Assembly: GCA_026770025.1 (NCBI GenBank) | Contig: JAMXDE010000061.1 | Span: forward strand, 288,394-352,393 | DNA: 64,000 nt | Direction of reading: 5' to 3' | From: Craspedostauros australis | Lineage: Eukaryota > Bacillariophyta > Bacillariophyceae > Mastogloiales > Achnanthaceae | In this document: in pieces, positions 22,501 through 31,888 of the stretch | Position numbering within the stretch: position 1 is the stretch's first letter | How the letters are laid out: every line of letters begins with the position of its first letter | Notes under the pieces: model-generated | Databases searched by the model: none | Seen by the model: only the letters and a program-made list of their open reading frames with translations | Told to the model about the DNA's origin: nothing | Program-made: the position numbers and the translations under genes

Positions 22501-24588
22501 GAATTGGTCGAACTGGAAGGCCTGCTGTTTGTTGCAGCGGATCATCTCAACTGCGCTCCCAGCCGCGATCATCTATTCTCGCTGACGGTCAATCTGGATG
22601 TCGGCGAGAAGGCCTTGCAGATGGCCGCCATCGCACCAGCCTCGACCTACCTGCATCGTGCCGGCATGTACTTCCGAAAGCTGCGCGCACCATGGCAGGA
22701 CCATTACGACATGTGCCTGCGATTGTGCCGCGCGAGGTGCGCCGTGGAACTGTCGCTGGGACACATCGGAATGGGCCGCGAGATTGGACAGGAGCTGTTC
22801 GAGAATGCACAATCTCTCGATGACAAGCTGCCGTCCTACCTGGCCATCATGCAGGCGCTGGGACGCCAGGACCAGCACATGGATTCGAGGTCCATGGCGC
22901 GGTCCGTCGCACAGCTCATGGGCATCTTCCCAAAGCGCAAATGGTCGCTGATGTTCCACATCGCGAGGGACCTACGATACCTCAAGCGCTATCTACGACG
23001 TCACACCATCGAGGAAATCGTCATGCACAAGCCCATCCTGAACAACGAACGCATCGAAATGGAATTCAAGATCATGAGCGAATTCGCCATCCGATCATTC
23101 CTCACGAAGGGCATCGTGGAATGGCTGGTCGCGACCTGCAAGCTCTTGCGGGGTTCCATCATCCATGGCCCAGTCGCGGAAGCCGCAGGATTGTGGCCGG
23201 CACTTGGACTGTTCTTCCTGTTCAACGGCGATCTGGAGCTCGGGGTGAAGTGCGCGGACATCGCCCATGGCCTCATGAGCCGCCTCCATGACAACAGCTG
23301 CGCCGGCTGGGTGTACTTCCTCACCACCAACTACATCTACGCCTTCACGTACCCTGTCTCCGACATCATCCGCAACTTCCAGAAAGGCTACATCGCCGGC
23401 ATGGAAGCCGGTGAATTCGAAATTGGCTTCGTGAACTGGCATCTGTGCAACATCACGGCGTTCTGCACGGGGTACGAACTGGGCCCGCTCATCAAAACGT
23501 TCGAATCGGCCAAGCGCCATTCGTCCATCTACCGCGTGGAGTCCATGTCGTCGATCTCCATCGAGTACTTGTACCTGATGAGGACACTGACAGGAGAGCT
23601 GCCGTTGGATTGGGAGGACGTTGCCAGGGTGGCGCGCATCGACATCAGCCCGGACTCGTTCGATCCGTCCGACACGTACTCCATGACCTCGATTTGCAAC
23701 ACGCGCATGATCCTCGCCATCTTCTTCTTCAAGTTCGAATGGGCCGAGGCCATCTGCGAGAAGTTCTGGGTCCTCACGTCTCATGAGAAGTCGCACATCG
23801 CCATCACGCAACGCTCGCTGCAGACGGGGCTGATCGCCGCGGGTCGATACCGCGAAACCAAGCGACGTCGGTATCTGAAACGTCTGCGACAGATGATCGT
23901 CACCCTGAAGAACGTGAAGAAGCTGAAGGGCGCCAAGGTCACGCACCAGAGCCGCATCCTCGAGGCCGAAGAACTGTCGTTGCGAAAGAGCAAGGACATC
24001 CGCGGCGTGCAGAATGCGTACGACGAGGCCATCAAGGCGGCCGCGGAAGCTGGTCACCTGCACGAGGCAGCTCTGACGGCAGAGCTTGCAGGCGAATTCT
24101 TTCTGCGCTCCAAGAGGAACACGTACGTCCAGGACTACTTCGTGCAGGCTCTTGGCTTTTACGAAGGATGGGGTGCTCACAGCAAGGCCAACGATCTGCG
24201 CCAGCGTCACGCCTTGTACACGGCATCCAGCAAGTCGGACAAATTGAATATGCGGGCCTCGTCGCACTCGATGCTCATCCCGAATACAGTCCAGGACATG
24301 TCGACATCGCGTCGAACGACGGTGGATCTCATCTCCGTCTTCACTCCACCACAATCCATGGTCGGATCGAGCGTCTCCGAGAAGGGATCGCGCATGCAGG
24401 GTGATACCGACCAGCAGCAGCAGCAGCACAAACCGCGCCATCTGGCACAACGACACCATCAGACGCAAACGCAGCAGCCGCAGCAGAACATGCGTCATAA
24501 TCATCATCAGCAACATGAGATGCAGCAGAAGCATGACGAAGTCGATGCGGACGATGACGATGTATCTGTGCTCACGGGTGGATCGTAA
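19549..24588 (+). CDS. Large STAND-like P-loop ATPase (predicted ATPase of the AAA/signal-transduction type)
   Basis: Single-exon protein of 1679 residues. A Walker A motif, GLSGTGKS, lies at residues ~286-293 (20404-20427) and a Walker B-like ILFLDNLQWAS at ~579-589 (21283-21315). The order P-loop, then LFLDxLQWA, then a long helical C-terminal half matches predicted ATPases found in multidomain signalling proteins and expanded in diatoms, where they are sometimes linked to kinase or cyclase domains; none of those is present here. After the NTPase core come conserved helical stretches (AHGRIHQAASSLVP, ~22280; CNITAFCTGYELGPL, ~23450) that look like TPR-type repeats. The N-terminus (residues 1-280) is Ser/Thr/Asn/Gln-rich and disordered. 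The C-terminal tail is Gln/His-rich and ends in an acidic stretch. Partner and signal are unknown. Nineteen bases after the stop a retrotransposon begins, so the original 3' UTR is displaced. Confidence 0.8.
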   Translation: MVEHDTLSSAATPLTAAMATSSTAPLASPAHRRPRPSSSKMLNSNSNGNGNDWQSTVSSIRTATTAPTQRTEDTSQVMSRATAASNSVNLGGNGSPRFHHRTVRGSSTSTSSHMPSQHSQQPRRAYDRMKSNASNDSERASGDNSFRTSASSARRMHTSGVDFYDTGYTKEECNAEEPPITKFQHKDEALASFLQRTQEYGTLHALKDQILFRDVNTVDNVDNVNSVNSKQSSAVVDSEAPTSTPSVQQQPQQPHPQPQKQQNIASSSASQNTSDADLLPGVLVWGLSGTGKSKLVQTFCKDVQDQTNTNQVYLLQGQYDENTSVNVSSASTMRSTATRHRTKKHQQSDPFSAIIQAFTDFAHQLGKDEVDLERIRRVVRETMGESTAVGSAYGGSQQQRGGSTVRSASPSRRECDANTTVGSTTSATDMMDPLHHHRNQQQQSQSQSQSHNNNNKHIPQQEDSEYEDTLTALEDYHYDREIVSALTSLVPSLSIIFSNRAGGSSMADNSSLRSGSIRSSGTIVSNEQSFSHLSSPETANRRANKTMFGIESRSANAWNRLQYVFLQFVKAISTKERPIILFLDNLQWASSLSLELLASLLSDPELKHFLFIGVIREEHSASAMSTTSSLSQPRGVSHSRTATARNSNNDNEILPYTGAGSNNNSNDNLSADDSHTPIQQFLDRLDETGKPLEQLTMHNLSLAGTVQLVADIIERTQEDCESLTQQIYAKTKGNILFTMQALEELVRHHVLMYSRISFQWEWNIPSTNSLLSDRNASSNNPNNMILIQQRSTTLPISELPISDNVLKSITSKVKNLPQPLQKALAVASYIRSNFDVRILEYILRKETLYGSDTMGLLTTSPPSKSLSPSSQLNARGNVDTNTTPPLMQWLEEAVLEGLLLNPVGGTKYRFAHGRIHQAASSLVPFGEERDKLRARIGKCLFQLWKCDFDDMNDMDIVNQDGGGNNHNGDAAAATKRRQELQALQELVELEGLLFVAADHLNCAPSRDHLFSLTVNLDVGEKALQMAAIAPASTYLHRAGMYFRKLRAPWQDHYDMCLRLCRARCAVELSLGHIGMGREIGQELFENAQSLDDKLPSYLAIMQALGRQDQHMDSRSMARSVAQLMGIFPKRKWSLMFHIARDLRYLKRYLRRHTIEEIVMHKPILNNERIEMEFKIMSEFAIRSFLTKGIVEWLVATCKLLRGSIIHGPVAEAAGLWPALGLFFLFNGDLELGVKCADIAHGLMSRLHDNSCAGWVYFLTTNYIYAFTYPVSDIIRNFQKGYIAGMEAGEFEIGFVNWHLCNITAFCTGYELGPLIKTFESAKRHSSIYRVESMSSISIEYLYLMRTLTGELPLDWEDVARVARIDISPDSFDPSDTYSMTSICNTRMILAIFFFKFEWAEAICEKFWVLTSHEKSHIAITQRSLQTGLIAAGRYRETKRRRYLKRLRQMIVTLKNVKKLKGAKVTHQSRILEAEELSLRKSKDIRGVQNAYDEAIKAAAEAGHLHEAALTAELAGEFFLRSKRNTYVQDYFVQALGFYEGWGAHSKANDLRQRHALYTASSKSDKLNMRASSHSMLIPNTVQDMSTSRRTTVDLISVFTPPQSMVGSSVSEKGSRMQGDTDQQQQQHKPRHLAQRHHQTQTQQPQQNMRHNHHQQHEMQQKHDEVDADDDDVSVLTGGS

Positions 24589-24607
24589 AATCAAATTCGA
24601 TTTGGGC

Positions 24608-24612
24608 ATCAT
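24608..24612. repeat. Target-site duplication ATCAT, left copy
   Basis: Five bases directly outside the left LTR; the identical ATCAT lies at 31604-31608 outside the right LTR. Confidence 0.9.
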
Positions 24613-24988
24613 TCTTGTAATAGTGTGAAAGGCTGATTTATGATTACATGACTTGCGTCTTCTACTGCAGTGCGAGATTGAACGAGGGCATGCATGCATC
24701 GTGCGAAAGCACGAGGTGCAGGCTCTCAGTTTTAGTAGAGCGGTGATCGAACAGGATGACCGATGACTCTGACGTCGTCGATCTACTGACCGAACGAAGG
24801 ATGACGATGCTTGAAGATGTTGCATCATCGTCCGAGGGTCTGAAGCTTCAATGAACATGGCAGAAGTCGTAGGATGATGGGAGAGTTGTGTTTTTCGGCG
24901 CGAACTTGTTGTTGGCGCCATTTGTTGATTGGTATCTTCCACCGAGTCCCCAGTCACGGATACCGAGACGACTCGATGGACTCCAACA
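24613..24988 (-). repeat. 3' LTR of the 24.6-31.6 kb copia element
   Basis: 376 bp, matches 31228-31603 with two mismatches. Confidence 0.95.
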
Positions 24989-25000
24989 CTCGCCCTCAAT
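24989..25000 (-). other. Polypurine tract
   Basis: On the minus strand the sequence TTGAGGGCGAG immediately precedes the 3' LTR, as expected for the plus-strand DNA primer of an LTR element. Confidence 0.7.
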
Positions 25001-25056
25001 GGACAAATGGGGTTCACAAAATGAGCGAAAACACGAAATGGGAAAAGAACGGAGTG

Positions 25057-28000
25057 TTACCAACCCATGAGGAGCTGGCGGGCCTCAGCAAACTTGACGC
25101 GAGCGAGGGCCTTGGTGAGGATGTCGGCCAATTGCTTGTCTGTGGACACATGCTTGATTTCGACGGCACCCTTGCGGAGATGGGAACGGAACCAGTGGTA
25201 CTTCACAGCGATGTGCTTGGAGCGTGGAGTCATTCTGGCTGGCTCAGTGGTGGCGAGCGCGATGGCTGCCTGATTGTCCTCGTGTATGGTAGTGAGGTCG
25301 GAGAGTTCGGGCGAGCGTATGCCGTAGCACGACGTGATCTCACGCAAAGTCTCACGGACAGGGACCAGCGTGCGCATAGCCGTAGAGAGCGCGATGTATT
25401 CGGACTCCTGAGTGCAGACGGCGATCTCCGTTTGCAACTTGGACTTCCAGATGATTGGCATGTTGCCGAGCATGATGACGAATCCTGTGCGAGACTTGAC
25501 GCACGCTGGATCCTGATTGTCTTCTGCGTTCCACAACCCTGCGAAGTCTGCGTCGACGTAGCAGTCCAAGGCGCGGTGCGATGATGGCTTGATGAAGAGG
25601 CCTTCTTGCGATGTGCCGAGCAAGTAGCGTCCGATGCGTTTGAGGGCCTGTTCGTGTGGCTGCTTGGGATCGTTGCAAAAACGAGCACACTGATTGATGG
25701 CGAAGGAGCACTCAGGGCGGGTGTTTGTGCCCAAGTACATCATCATCCCCAAGACGGAGCGGTAGTTGAACTCGCCAGAGCATGGCAAAGCATCCGCCAA
25801 CTTGCCCAGCGTTTGATCAGCTGGTGTGGGCCGAGTGGAGGCATTCTCGAGTCCGAGGGCTTCGATGACGCGTTGCGTGAGGCCAGGCTGCGACAGCTTG
25901 AGAGTGCCGGCGCTGTTGCGCTCAATCTGGATTCCGAGATACGCCGAGAGGTCGCCTTCTCGAGTCAAGTCGAAGCCCAAAGCTTCCAGCTTGTCGATGA
26001 GAGAGGAGACGGATTCCGCGGTCTTGCCGCAGATGATGGCATCGTCGACGTACAGGACCAACACAATGCCATCCTTGAGAAAGAGGCAGGGGTCCTTGGC
26101 GGAGACATGGAAGCCGAACTGGTCGGAGAGGAGTGCGGCACGAAGATGGTCGTACCAGAGCCGAGGAGCGCGCCTGTCGCCGTAGAGACTCTTGTTGATT
26201 TGGAAGATCTTGCCGCGAAGCTGCGGGTTCGAGTTGAACGGGCCAGGCGGGAGCTCCATGTAGATTGGTGAGGGGAGGGAGGACTGGACGAACGCGTTTT
26301 TGAAGTCGATGGATTGCGTGTGCAGTTTGAACTCCACTGTGAGAGCGAAGAGGAGCCGGATGGTGCTCCATTCGACAACAGGAGAGAACGTTTTGTTCTT
26401 GTCTCGCCCTGTTTCGAACTGGCGGTCGCCACGGACGCAGAGGCGTGCCTTCAGCTTCATGATGGAGTCGTCGGGGAAACGCTTGCGCTTGAAGACCCAA
26501 GTTGATGGTATGATCTCGTGGGTGCCTGCTGAGGATCGGGGAACCAGGTCGAAGGTACCTTTGTCCTGTAGCTGGTCGATCTCAGTGTAGATGGCTTTCA
26601 CCCAGGTGGCACGTTCGTTGGCATCAGAGCACCGGAGCACGTCGCGAAGGGTAGGGTTGTCGGCGTCGTGCACGCGAACTCCCAGCATGCGAGGATCCAT
26701 GTCGGTCACTTCTTGAGAGTAGGGATCGATGGCGGTATGCATGAGAGCGTGGAAGCGAGGGTCGATGGGTGTGGTGGTATCCCAGTCAAGGTTCTGAAGG
26801 AGGGACATGGGAGTGGTGAACTGTGGTCCGCGGCCGAGGGACAGGTTGACTTCCGGCACGAACTCGAGGGTGTCGGAGTTGACGGTGTCGTCTCCGTACT
26901 TGCGGCGATTGCGGCGCTGTCGACGGCCTCGCCCTAGTTGAGGTGCGGGCGGGTCCGGAGGTGCGGCAGGTTCGACGGGAGCTCCGTCGTCATCGAGGAT
27001 CTCGATGCGGGGAGGTTCCGGAGCTGCGGCTTCGGCAGGGTTGCCATTGGATTCAGACTCAGAGTCTGAGTCATCCGCGAAGACACGAATCCCCTCGCCC
27101 TCAATGAGAACACCAGAAGGAGAGGAAACCGGGGGCGGACTGCGGGTCGGGCGGCGGAAGCGGACCGGAGACGGCGGGATCGTGATCGGCGAGCACGACA
27201 TCGCGGGAGGTGCGAAAGAGGTGCTCCCAGATGGGTTGCAGATCGGTGGAACCGACGGATGAGACGGTGGAGAAGTCGTTGTCATAGACAACATGGTATT
27301 GACGAGACACCCAGCCGGTCTGGATGCTGCGAACTTGCCCCACAGACGAAGAGTGCTCGGGGTCGAAACCGGCGAACTGGCCGAGACGAGAGCGCGGCTC
27401 CCAGCGCGGGATGGACTTGGAGGCTTGAAGGCGGGGATCGAGGACGTAGGCCGGGCAGCCCCAGACCTTTGCGCGGTCAAGGTACCGAGTGCCGATGGCG
27501 GAGGCTGTGAAGGCATCCATGGGAGAGACACGCGAGACGCGGCGAGGAGTATGGTTGTACAGCCAGGCGGCGTATGACATGGCCATGGGCCACAGGTCGA
27601 GGTTGGACTCCTTCGGCCAGTGCAGCTGTGCGTGGACAAGCATGGCACGAACGCGGAGGGTCACAGTGAGGATGGCACGTTCAGCAGCTCCGTTCTGATG
27701 ATGAGCGCCGACGGCACCAAACGTGAGATGCTGATCGGCGGAGAGGCTGCTGCGCCAGGCGGCGGAGTCAAACACGCCACGATCGATGTGGTAGTGTGAG
27801 ACGGCGACGCCGTTGGTGCGAGCGAAGTGTTCGAATCGGTCCTTGGACAGGATGGTGTCGCTGGCGCCGAAAGAGACTTGATGGTGGACAGCAACGAAAC
27901 CAGTGTGCGCATCGACGAAGATCGTACCACCCACATAGCGCTGGGTCTGCGGTTCGCGCCCAAACGTGTTGAGGCGGCGACCACGCAGGCTGCACTCAAA

Positions 28001-29629
28001 CTGGTCGACAGCGACGTGTTGGCCAGGGGCAGTGGTGACGGGAGCGATGGATCGGATCTGATCAGGGTGAGCAGAGCGATGATTCGGCAGAGGCTGTCAA
28101 CGACCTTTCGCAAATTCACATGTGGCACACTTTGGGAGTGAGCATGTTTTTGCGGATGGCACGGGCGGGCGAATGTGTCCGGTTGGAGGTGCCGGCGCGT
28201 TTTCGTCCAGGCCAACATGATCGAGCGAGGCGGGTGTGCGGTACATTTGTTGTACGTGTGCCATGCCGAGATGACCGAAGCGATGATGGTCACGCAGGAG
28301 GGCCTTCTGGGCAGAGGACAGATTGGTGTTGGCCTCAGAGAGGACCTGCACGCCAGTTGGGGACGTAGCAGCAGTGTTGCAACCATGGCCGTAGGCACTG
28401 TGGTTGCTGCACGGAGGTCGATGAGAGGATGATGACTTGTTGACAGGCCGACCCAGAGCCGTGGGGATGTTGGACTGAGGGTGGACTGGAACCTTGATGG
28501 TTTCACCGGAAGACGTGAGCATCCAAAACTCTCCGGCATTCCCACCATAAGTGGTTGTGTCCGAGGACTTCGTCGTGAGGGAGTGGTCTTGCGGCGAGAT
28601 GAGGCGGGCATTACTGCCAGGGATGAGGTGACCAGGCATTGTGACGCGCTGGAAAGTCCCATCCACGGACATGATGTCGTAGGAGACTGTGCCGACTGCT
28701 GTTATGCCCAGCGATCCACTTGCTGTGTGGACCTTGCCATACGAACCGTAGACGGGATCGTTGACAAAATAGTCAATGTCGAAGGTCATCGCGAAAGAAC
28801 AACCGGTGTCCATGATTATGGGCACGAGATCGCTTTGCGAACACCGCGGGGAGTGATACGCGTTGTGGATGAGCTGTGACATGAATTGGTGATCCATGTG
28901 GAACGACGAAGCTTGAAGGGCCTTCGGGAACACGCTCAACGGACGGTCGATTTTCAAATCGGCGAGGCTGGCCGGAGTCAATTTCGCGTCGGGCGAGGAG
29001 CGGCGCCGAAACAGATCGTGAGGGACAACACCGTGGGAAAAACCAGGTGTGATGGAACGCGGGAAATCAACCGTTGAGCACCCAAGCTCGCCACCTCGCC
29101 CTTGGATCACCAGGTCATGGAACTCCCGATGGAAGCCAGAGAGGTGAAGCAGAGACGGAGGGGCAGAGCCACCGGACCGGAACGGTCCAAAGTCGGAGCA
29201 CGGTAGATCCCATTTCGCGCCAGAAGCGAAGTTGGGAAGGGTGGAGAGGGATGGCAGCATCACTGGCACGACTTCGCGGCCGACGGAGCGGATGCGAGAG
29301 TGCGCCAGGAGCTGAAGAGAGCTTGCCGGAAGCATCAGCCAGGAGAGGACCATGAGGTGCCGAGGCAGACCCATGCCTGCCCGAGAGGCTTGGTGGATGG
29401 TGGACGGAGGGACGGAACGGAGCGGCGGATCCGGAGGATAGCGCAGACCCCGAAGGAAGAGAGTCATTGTGGGTGGAGCAGCACCGAAGGCAGCGACGAC
29501 GGCCCACAGCAACGCAGATGCGCAGCACTGCAGGAGCCAGCCGACGAAGTCAGCGGTGTCCTGGAGCAGGAGCCACGCCACGAGGGCGATGGAGAGGAGA
29601 GGACTTATGCCGAGGACGACGGCCCTTGA
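25057..29629 (-). pseudogene. copia pol (protease, integrase, RT, RNase H) with one stop and one frameshift
   Basis: Domains in order on the minus strand: protease with IIMDTGCSFAM (~28815); GAG-pre-integrase (HHRFGHLG, then CATCEFAKGR, ending 28100); a TGA at 28097-28099; integrase in the same frame (VAVDQF, IDRGVFDS, HHQNGAAERA) down to 27101; then a shift to a second frame carrying the acidic linker, RT (STWVFKRKRF ~26500; LYVDDAI ~26050) and RNase H (CYVDADFAG ~25560; TQESEYIALS ~25395; TPRSKHIAVKYHWF), ending at 25057. The stop sits in a CGT-TGA-CAG context and could be a single C-to-T change. The shift lies near a GGGGG run at ~27130. The pol frame is -1 relative to gag and opens just downstream of TGA triplets at ~29630. 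Otherwise all RT and RNase H motifs are intact. Confidence 0.9.
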
Positions 29630-31023
29630 AAAACCGTCGACTCATCATCAGCCATGCGAACGCGAAGAACCGGAGCGGGAGTGGTCCCGACGGACGCCTT
29701 GTCGGCGGTACCGGCGGAGGACTCGGCCTTGCGCTCAGCGCGGGAGCGCTTGAACTCGGCGAACCACTTGGCGTGGCCGTCGGTGAGATGGTTGCCCCAG
29801 CGTTGGCAGTGCTTGTCGGAGCACCAGTGTTCCTGGCCGCGTCCGTCTTTGCGATTGCGAGAGTTGGACTCGCCTGCTTTCGGAGGAGTGCGGTCGACAG
29901 GATTGCCGTTGCGATCCTTGGTGGACTTGCCGCGCCCGCTGCCGGAGGAACCAGAGGAGGACGTGGTGTTGAGGGCGGAGCCGGCGACTTTGCGGCGGCG
30001 GATGTTCCAAGTCGACTTGGAGACAGCGAGGTTGTAGATGGCAAGGGCCTTCGCCAACACGCTTTCCCAAGTGTCGAAATCCGAGGTGAGTCCGGAATCG
30101 GCTTGGACCTTGAGGGAGTGCCACTGAGACTTGAATGCGTAGTTCGTCGTCGTCAGGAACACGTCGAAGAGCACCTCATGCATGTTGTGCGGGATGCCCA
30201 TCTTGGAGGCCTTGAGGCGCAAGACTGCAGACTTGAGGTGGCTGCACACCAATGCCAGGTTCTCACCCTCCACCTTGTTCACCTTGAAATCGCGAATGCG
30301 GTCGAAAATCTCGCGGGCGGTTCCGGTGTTGGTGTGGGCGATGTGTTCCACGATGAGGAAGAGGATGAGCGGACCCCCTTGTTCGTCGATGGGGATCTCA
30401 TTCAGGCGCACGTTGATGATGGCCTGAAGCTCCTCGGTGCAGGAGTTGAGAATGAAGGCTTGAGAGGTGTGGATGTCGGTGGCGATCTCTTCGTGGCTAC
30501 CGTAGTGGTGGTAGGACCAGTTGGAGTCGCGCACCTGGGTTTCGGTGAACCCAAGGAAGTCGGTGAAGAAGCTGCGGACGCTGTCGAGGTCGAACGATGC
30601 GTTTCCGGAGCTGTCAACCGTTGGACGGGGAAGGATGTTAAAGACATCCAACATGTCGAAAGAGGAGAGGTGAGTCTCGACTTGCTTGAGGAGCATGCCG
30701 AGGTCGTGGTTCTTGGAGAGGAAGTCGTTGGCCTGCACGTTGGAGGAGAGGTCTTGTACCTCGAACTGCAGCTTCGGCAACGGCTTGGTGATGTTGTCCA
30801 AGAGGACAAAGCGGTCCTTGGCGCTCAGCTTGGCGCGTTGGTCCTTGGAGAGGCGCACGGGACGGGCAGCGTCCGCAGTGCGGCGAGTGGTCTGAACAGC
30901 GAAAGACATGCTTGGTGTGACCGAGAGAGAAGGGATGGATGATGCGCGAGACGATTGCGATGGGGATCGTGGCGGAGGGAAGAGAGGAAGAGTGTCTGCG
31001 ACGGACGGGTCTTCGGATTGCAT
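29605..31023 (-). CDS. copia gag protein
   Basis: Open frame encoding 472 residues from the ATG at 31023 (MQSEDPSV) or 434 from the ATG at 30909 (MSFAVQTTRR). The frame is also open back through the 5' LTR to 31701, which is not informative. It is the capsid/nucleocapsid precursor of the element: a helical region resembling retrotransposon gag (~30800-30020), then a basic linker. The nucleocapsid has no CCHC knuckle; instead there is C-x4-C-x5-H-x4-H (WCSDKHCQRWGNHLTDGH, ~29830-29780). It stops at 29605-29607 and pol continues in the -1 frame. Confidence 0.85.
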   Translation of the reverse strand: MQSEDPSVADTLPLFPPPRSPSQSSRASSIPSLSVTPSMSFAVQTTRRTADAARPVRLSKDQRAKLSAKDRFVLLDNITKPLPKLQFEVQDLSSNVQANDFLSKNHDLGMLLKQVETHLSSFDMLDVFNILPRPTVDSSGNASFDLDSVRSFFTDFLGFTETQVRDSNWSYHHYGSHEEIATDIHTSQAFILNSCTEELQAIINVRLNEIPIDEQGGPLILFLIVEHIAHTNTGTAREIFDRIRDFKVNKVEGENLALVCSHLKSAVLRLKASKMGIPHNMHEVLFDVFLTTTNYAFKSQWHSLKVQADSGLTSDFDTWESVLAKALAIYNLAVSKSTWNIRRRKVAGSALNTTSSSGSSGSGRGKSTKDRNGNPVDRTPPKAGESNSRNRKDGRGQEHWCSDKHCQRWGNHLTDGHAKWFAEFKRSRAERKAESSAGTADKASVGTTPAPVLRVRMADDESTVFQGPSSSA

Positions 31024-31211
31024 GAAGGCAATGGGGAGAGAGAGCACGAGCTGATGCGAGGGGATCAGGGGCTGATGAGAGAGAGTGGCTGACTGCGACG
31101 GTCGGCGATGATGGATCAGGTGAGTTGGCGGGGCGGTGAAGCACGACGAACCAACTGAGAGCTGACTAAACTGATGAAGGCGGTGACGATGGAAGACTGA
31201 AGAGGATGTTA

Positions 31212-31227
31212 ATCCAGGCTCATAACC
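31212..31227 (-). other. Candidate primer-binding site (initiator tRNA-Met anticodon arm type)
   Basis: Directly inside the 5' LTR the plus strand reads GGCTCATAACC. This equals the conserved core of the eukaryotic initiator tRNA-Met anticodon arm (CAU anticodon flanked by G and C pairs). The minus-strand RNA would therefore pair with the anticodon region rather than the 3' acceptor end, as known for Drosophila copia, which is primed by a tRNA-Met half molecule. Confidence 0.5.
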
Positions 31228-31603
31228 TCTTGTAATAGTGTGAAAGGCTGATTTATGATTACATGACTTGCGTCTTCTACTGCAGTGCGAGATTGAACGA
31301 GGGCATGCATGCATCGTGCGAAAGCACGAGGTGCAGGCTCTCAGTTTTAGTAGAGCAGTGATCGAACAGGATGACCGATGACTCTGACGTCGTCGATCTG
31401 CTGACCGAACGAAGGATGACGATGCTTGAAGATGTTGCATCATCGTCCGAGGGTCTGAAGCTTCAATGAACATGGCAGAAGTCGTAGGATGATGGGAGAG
31501 TTGTGTTTTTCGGCGCGAACTTGTTGTTGGCGCCATTTGTTGATTGGTATCTTCCACCGAGTCCCCAGTCACGGATACCGAGACGACTCGATGGACTCCA
31601 ACA
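31228..31603 (-). repeat. 5' LTR of the 24.6-31.6 kb copia element
   Basis: 376 bp, partner of 24613-24988. Confidence 0.95.
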
Positions 31604-31608
31604 ATCAT
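31604..31608. repeat. Target-site duplication ATCAT, right copy
   Basis: Identical to 24608-24612. Confidence 0.9.
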
Positions 31609-31888
31609 GCTGCGTTCTGTTATACATATGATATACAGTAGCTTATAATCGCTAGGGGTCTCACGAGCACGGATGGATGGAACTGGACGATCGCAAACCA
31701 AGTGGTAGGTTGGAGTGCGCCACGCTGCCCCATGATGCGAGCTCGACAGGAGGAAACGGGGACAACTACGTTCGTTGGGCTAAGATCGTAATACTCTGCA
31801 AAAATCATCGCGGCGCTTTCCACAACAAGAAAGCGTGAATTTGTTATTTTGTATTGGCGACTGCGCTGCAGACGTTGAGAAATCGTGT
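31609..31888. other. Displaced 3' flank of the ATPase gene
   Basis: Before the insertion this stretch followed the ATPase stop directly, so it probably holds the original 3' UTR and polyadenylation region. I see no gene in it. Confidence 0.5.

Larger units (their letters stand above)
24613..31603 (-). mobile_element. Complete young Ty1/copia LTR retrotransposon, 6991 bp
   Basis: Bounded by two 376-bp LTRs and a perfect 5-bp target duplication (ATCAT). On the coding (minus) strand the LTR begins TGTTGGAGTCC and ends CTATTACAAGA, so the end is GA rather than the usual CA. I counted two LTR substitutions (G/A in AGAGCGGTG and A/G in GATCTACTG), which points to a recent insertion. The coding strand runs 5' LTR (31603-31228), possible primer-binding site, gag, pol, polypurine tract, 3' LTR. 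Pol carries one in-frame stop and one frameshift. Confidence 0.95.

Noticed and set aside
23095-25017. 640-codon minus-strand frame
   Set aside because: Antisense to the ATPase gene and running through the LTR; no domain.
28097-28099. Reassigned TGA codon in the host code
   Set aside because: Host genes here end in normal stops, including TGA, and the same TGA is more simply a point mutation in pol.
29606-29640. Classical -1 slippery heptamer between gag and pol
   Set aside because: A T5 run (GGTTTTTC) is present where the frames overlap, but it does not match X-XXY-YYZ; programmed shifting is not supported.
31024-31701. Upstream extension of gag to 31701
   Set aside because: Open by chance through the 5' LTR; the transcript starts inside the LTR, so gag begins at 31023 or 30909.
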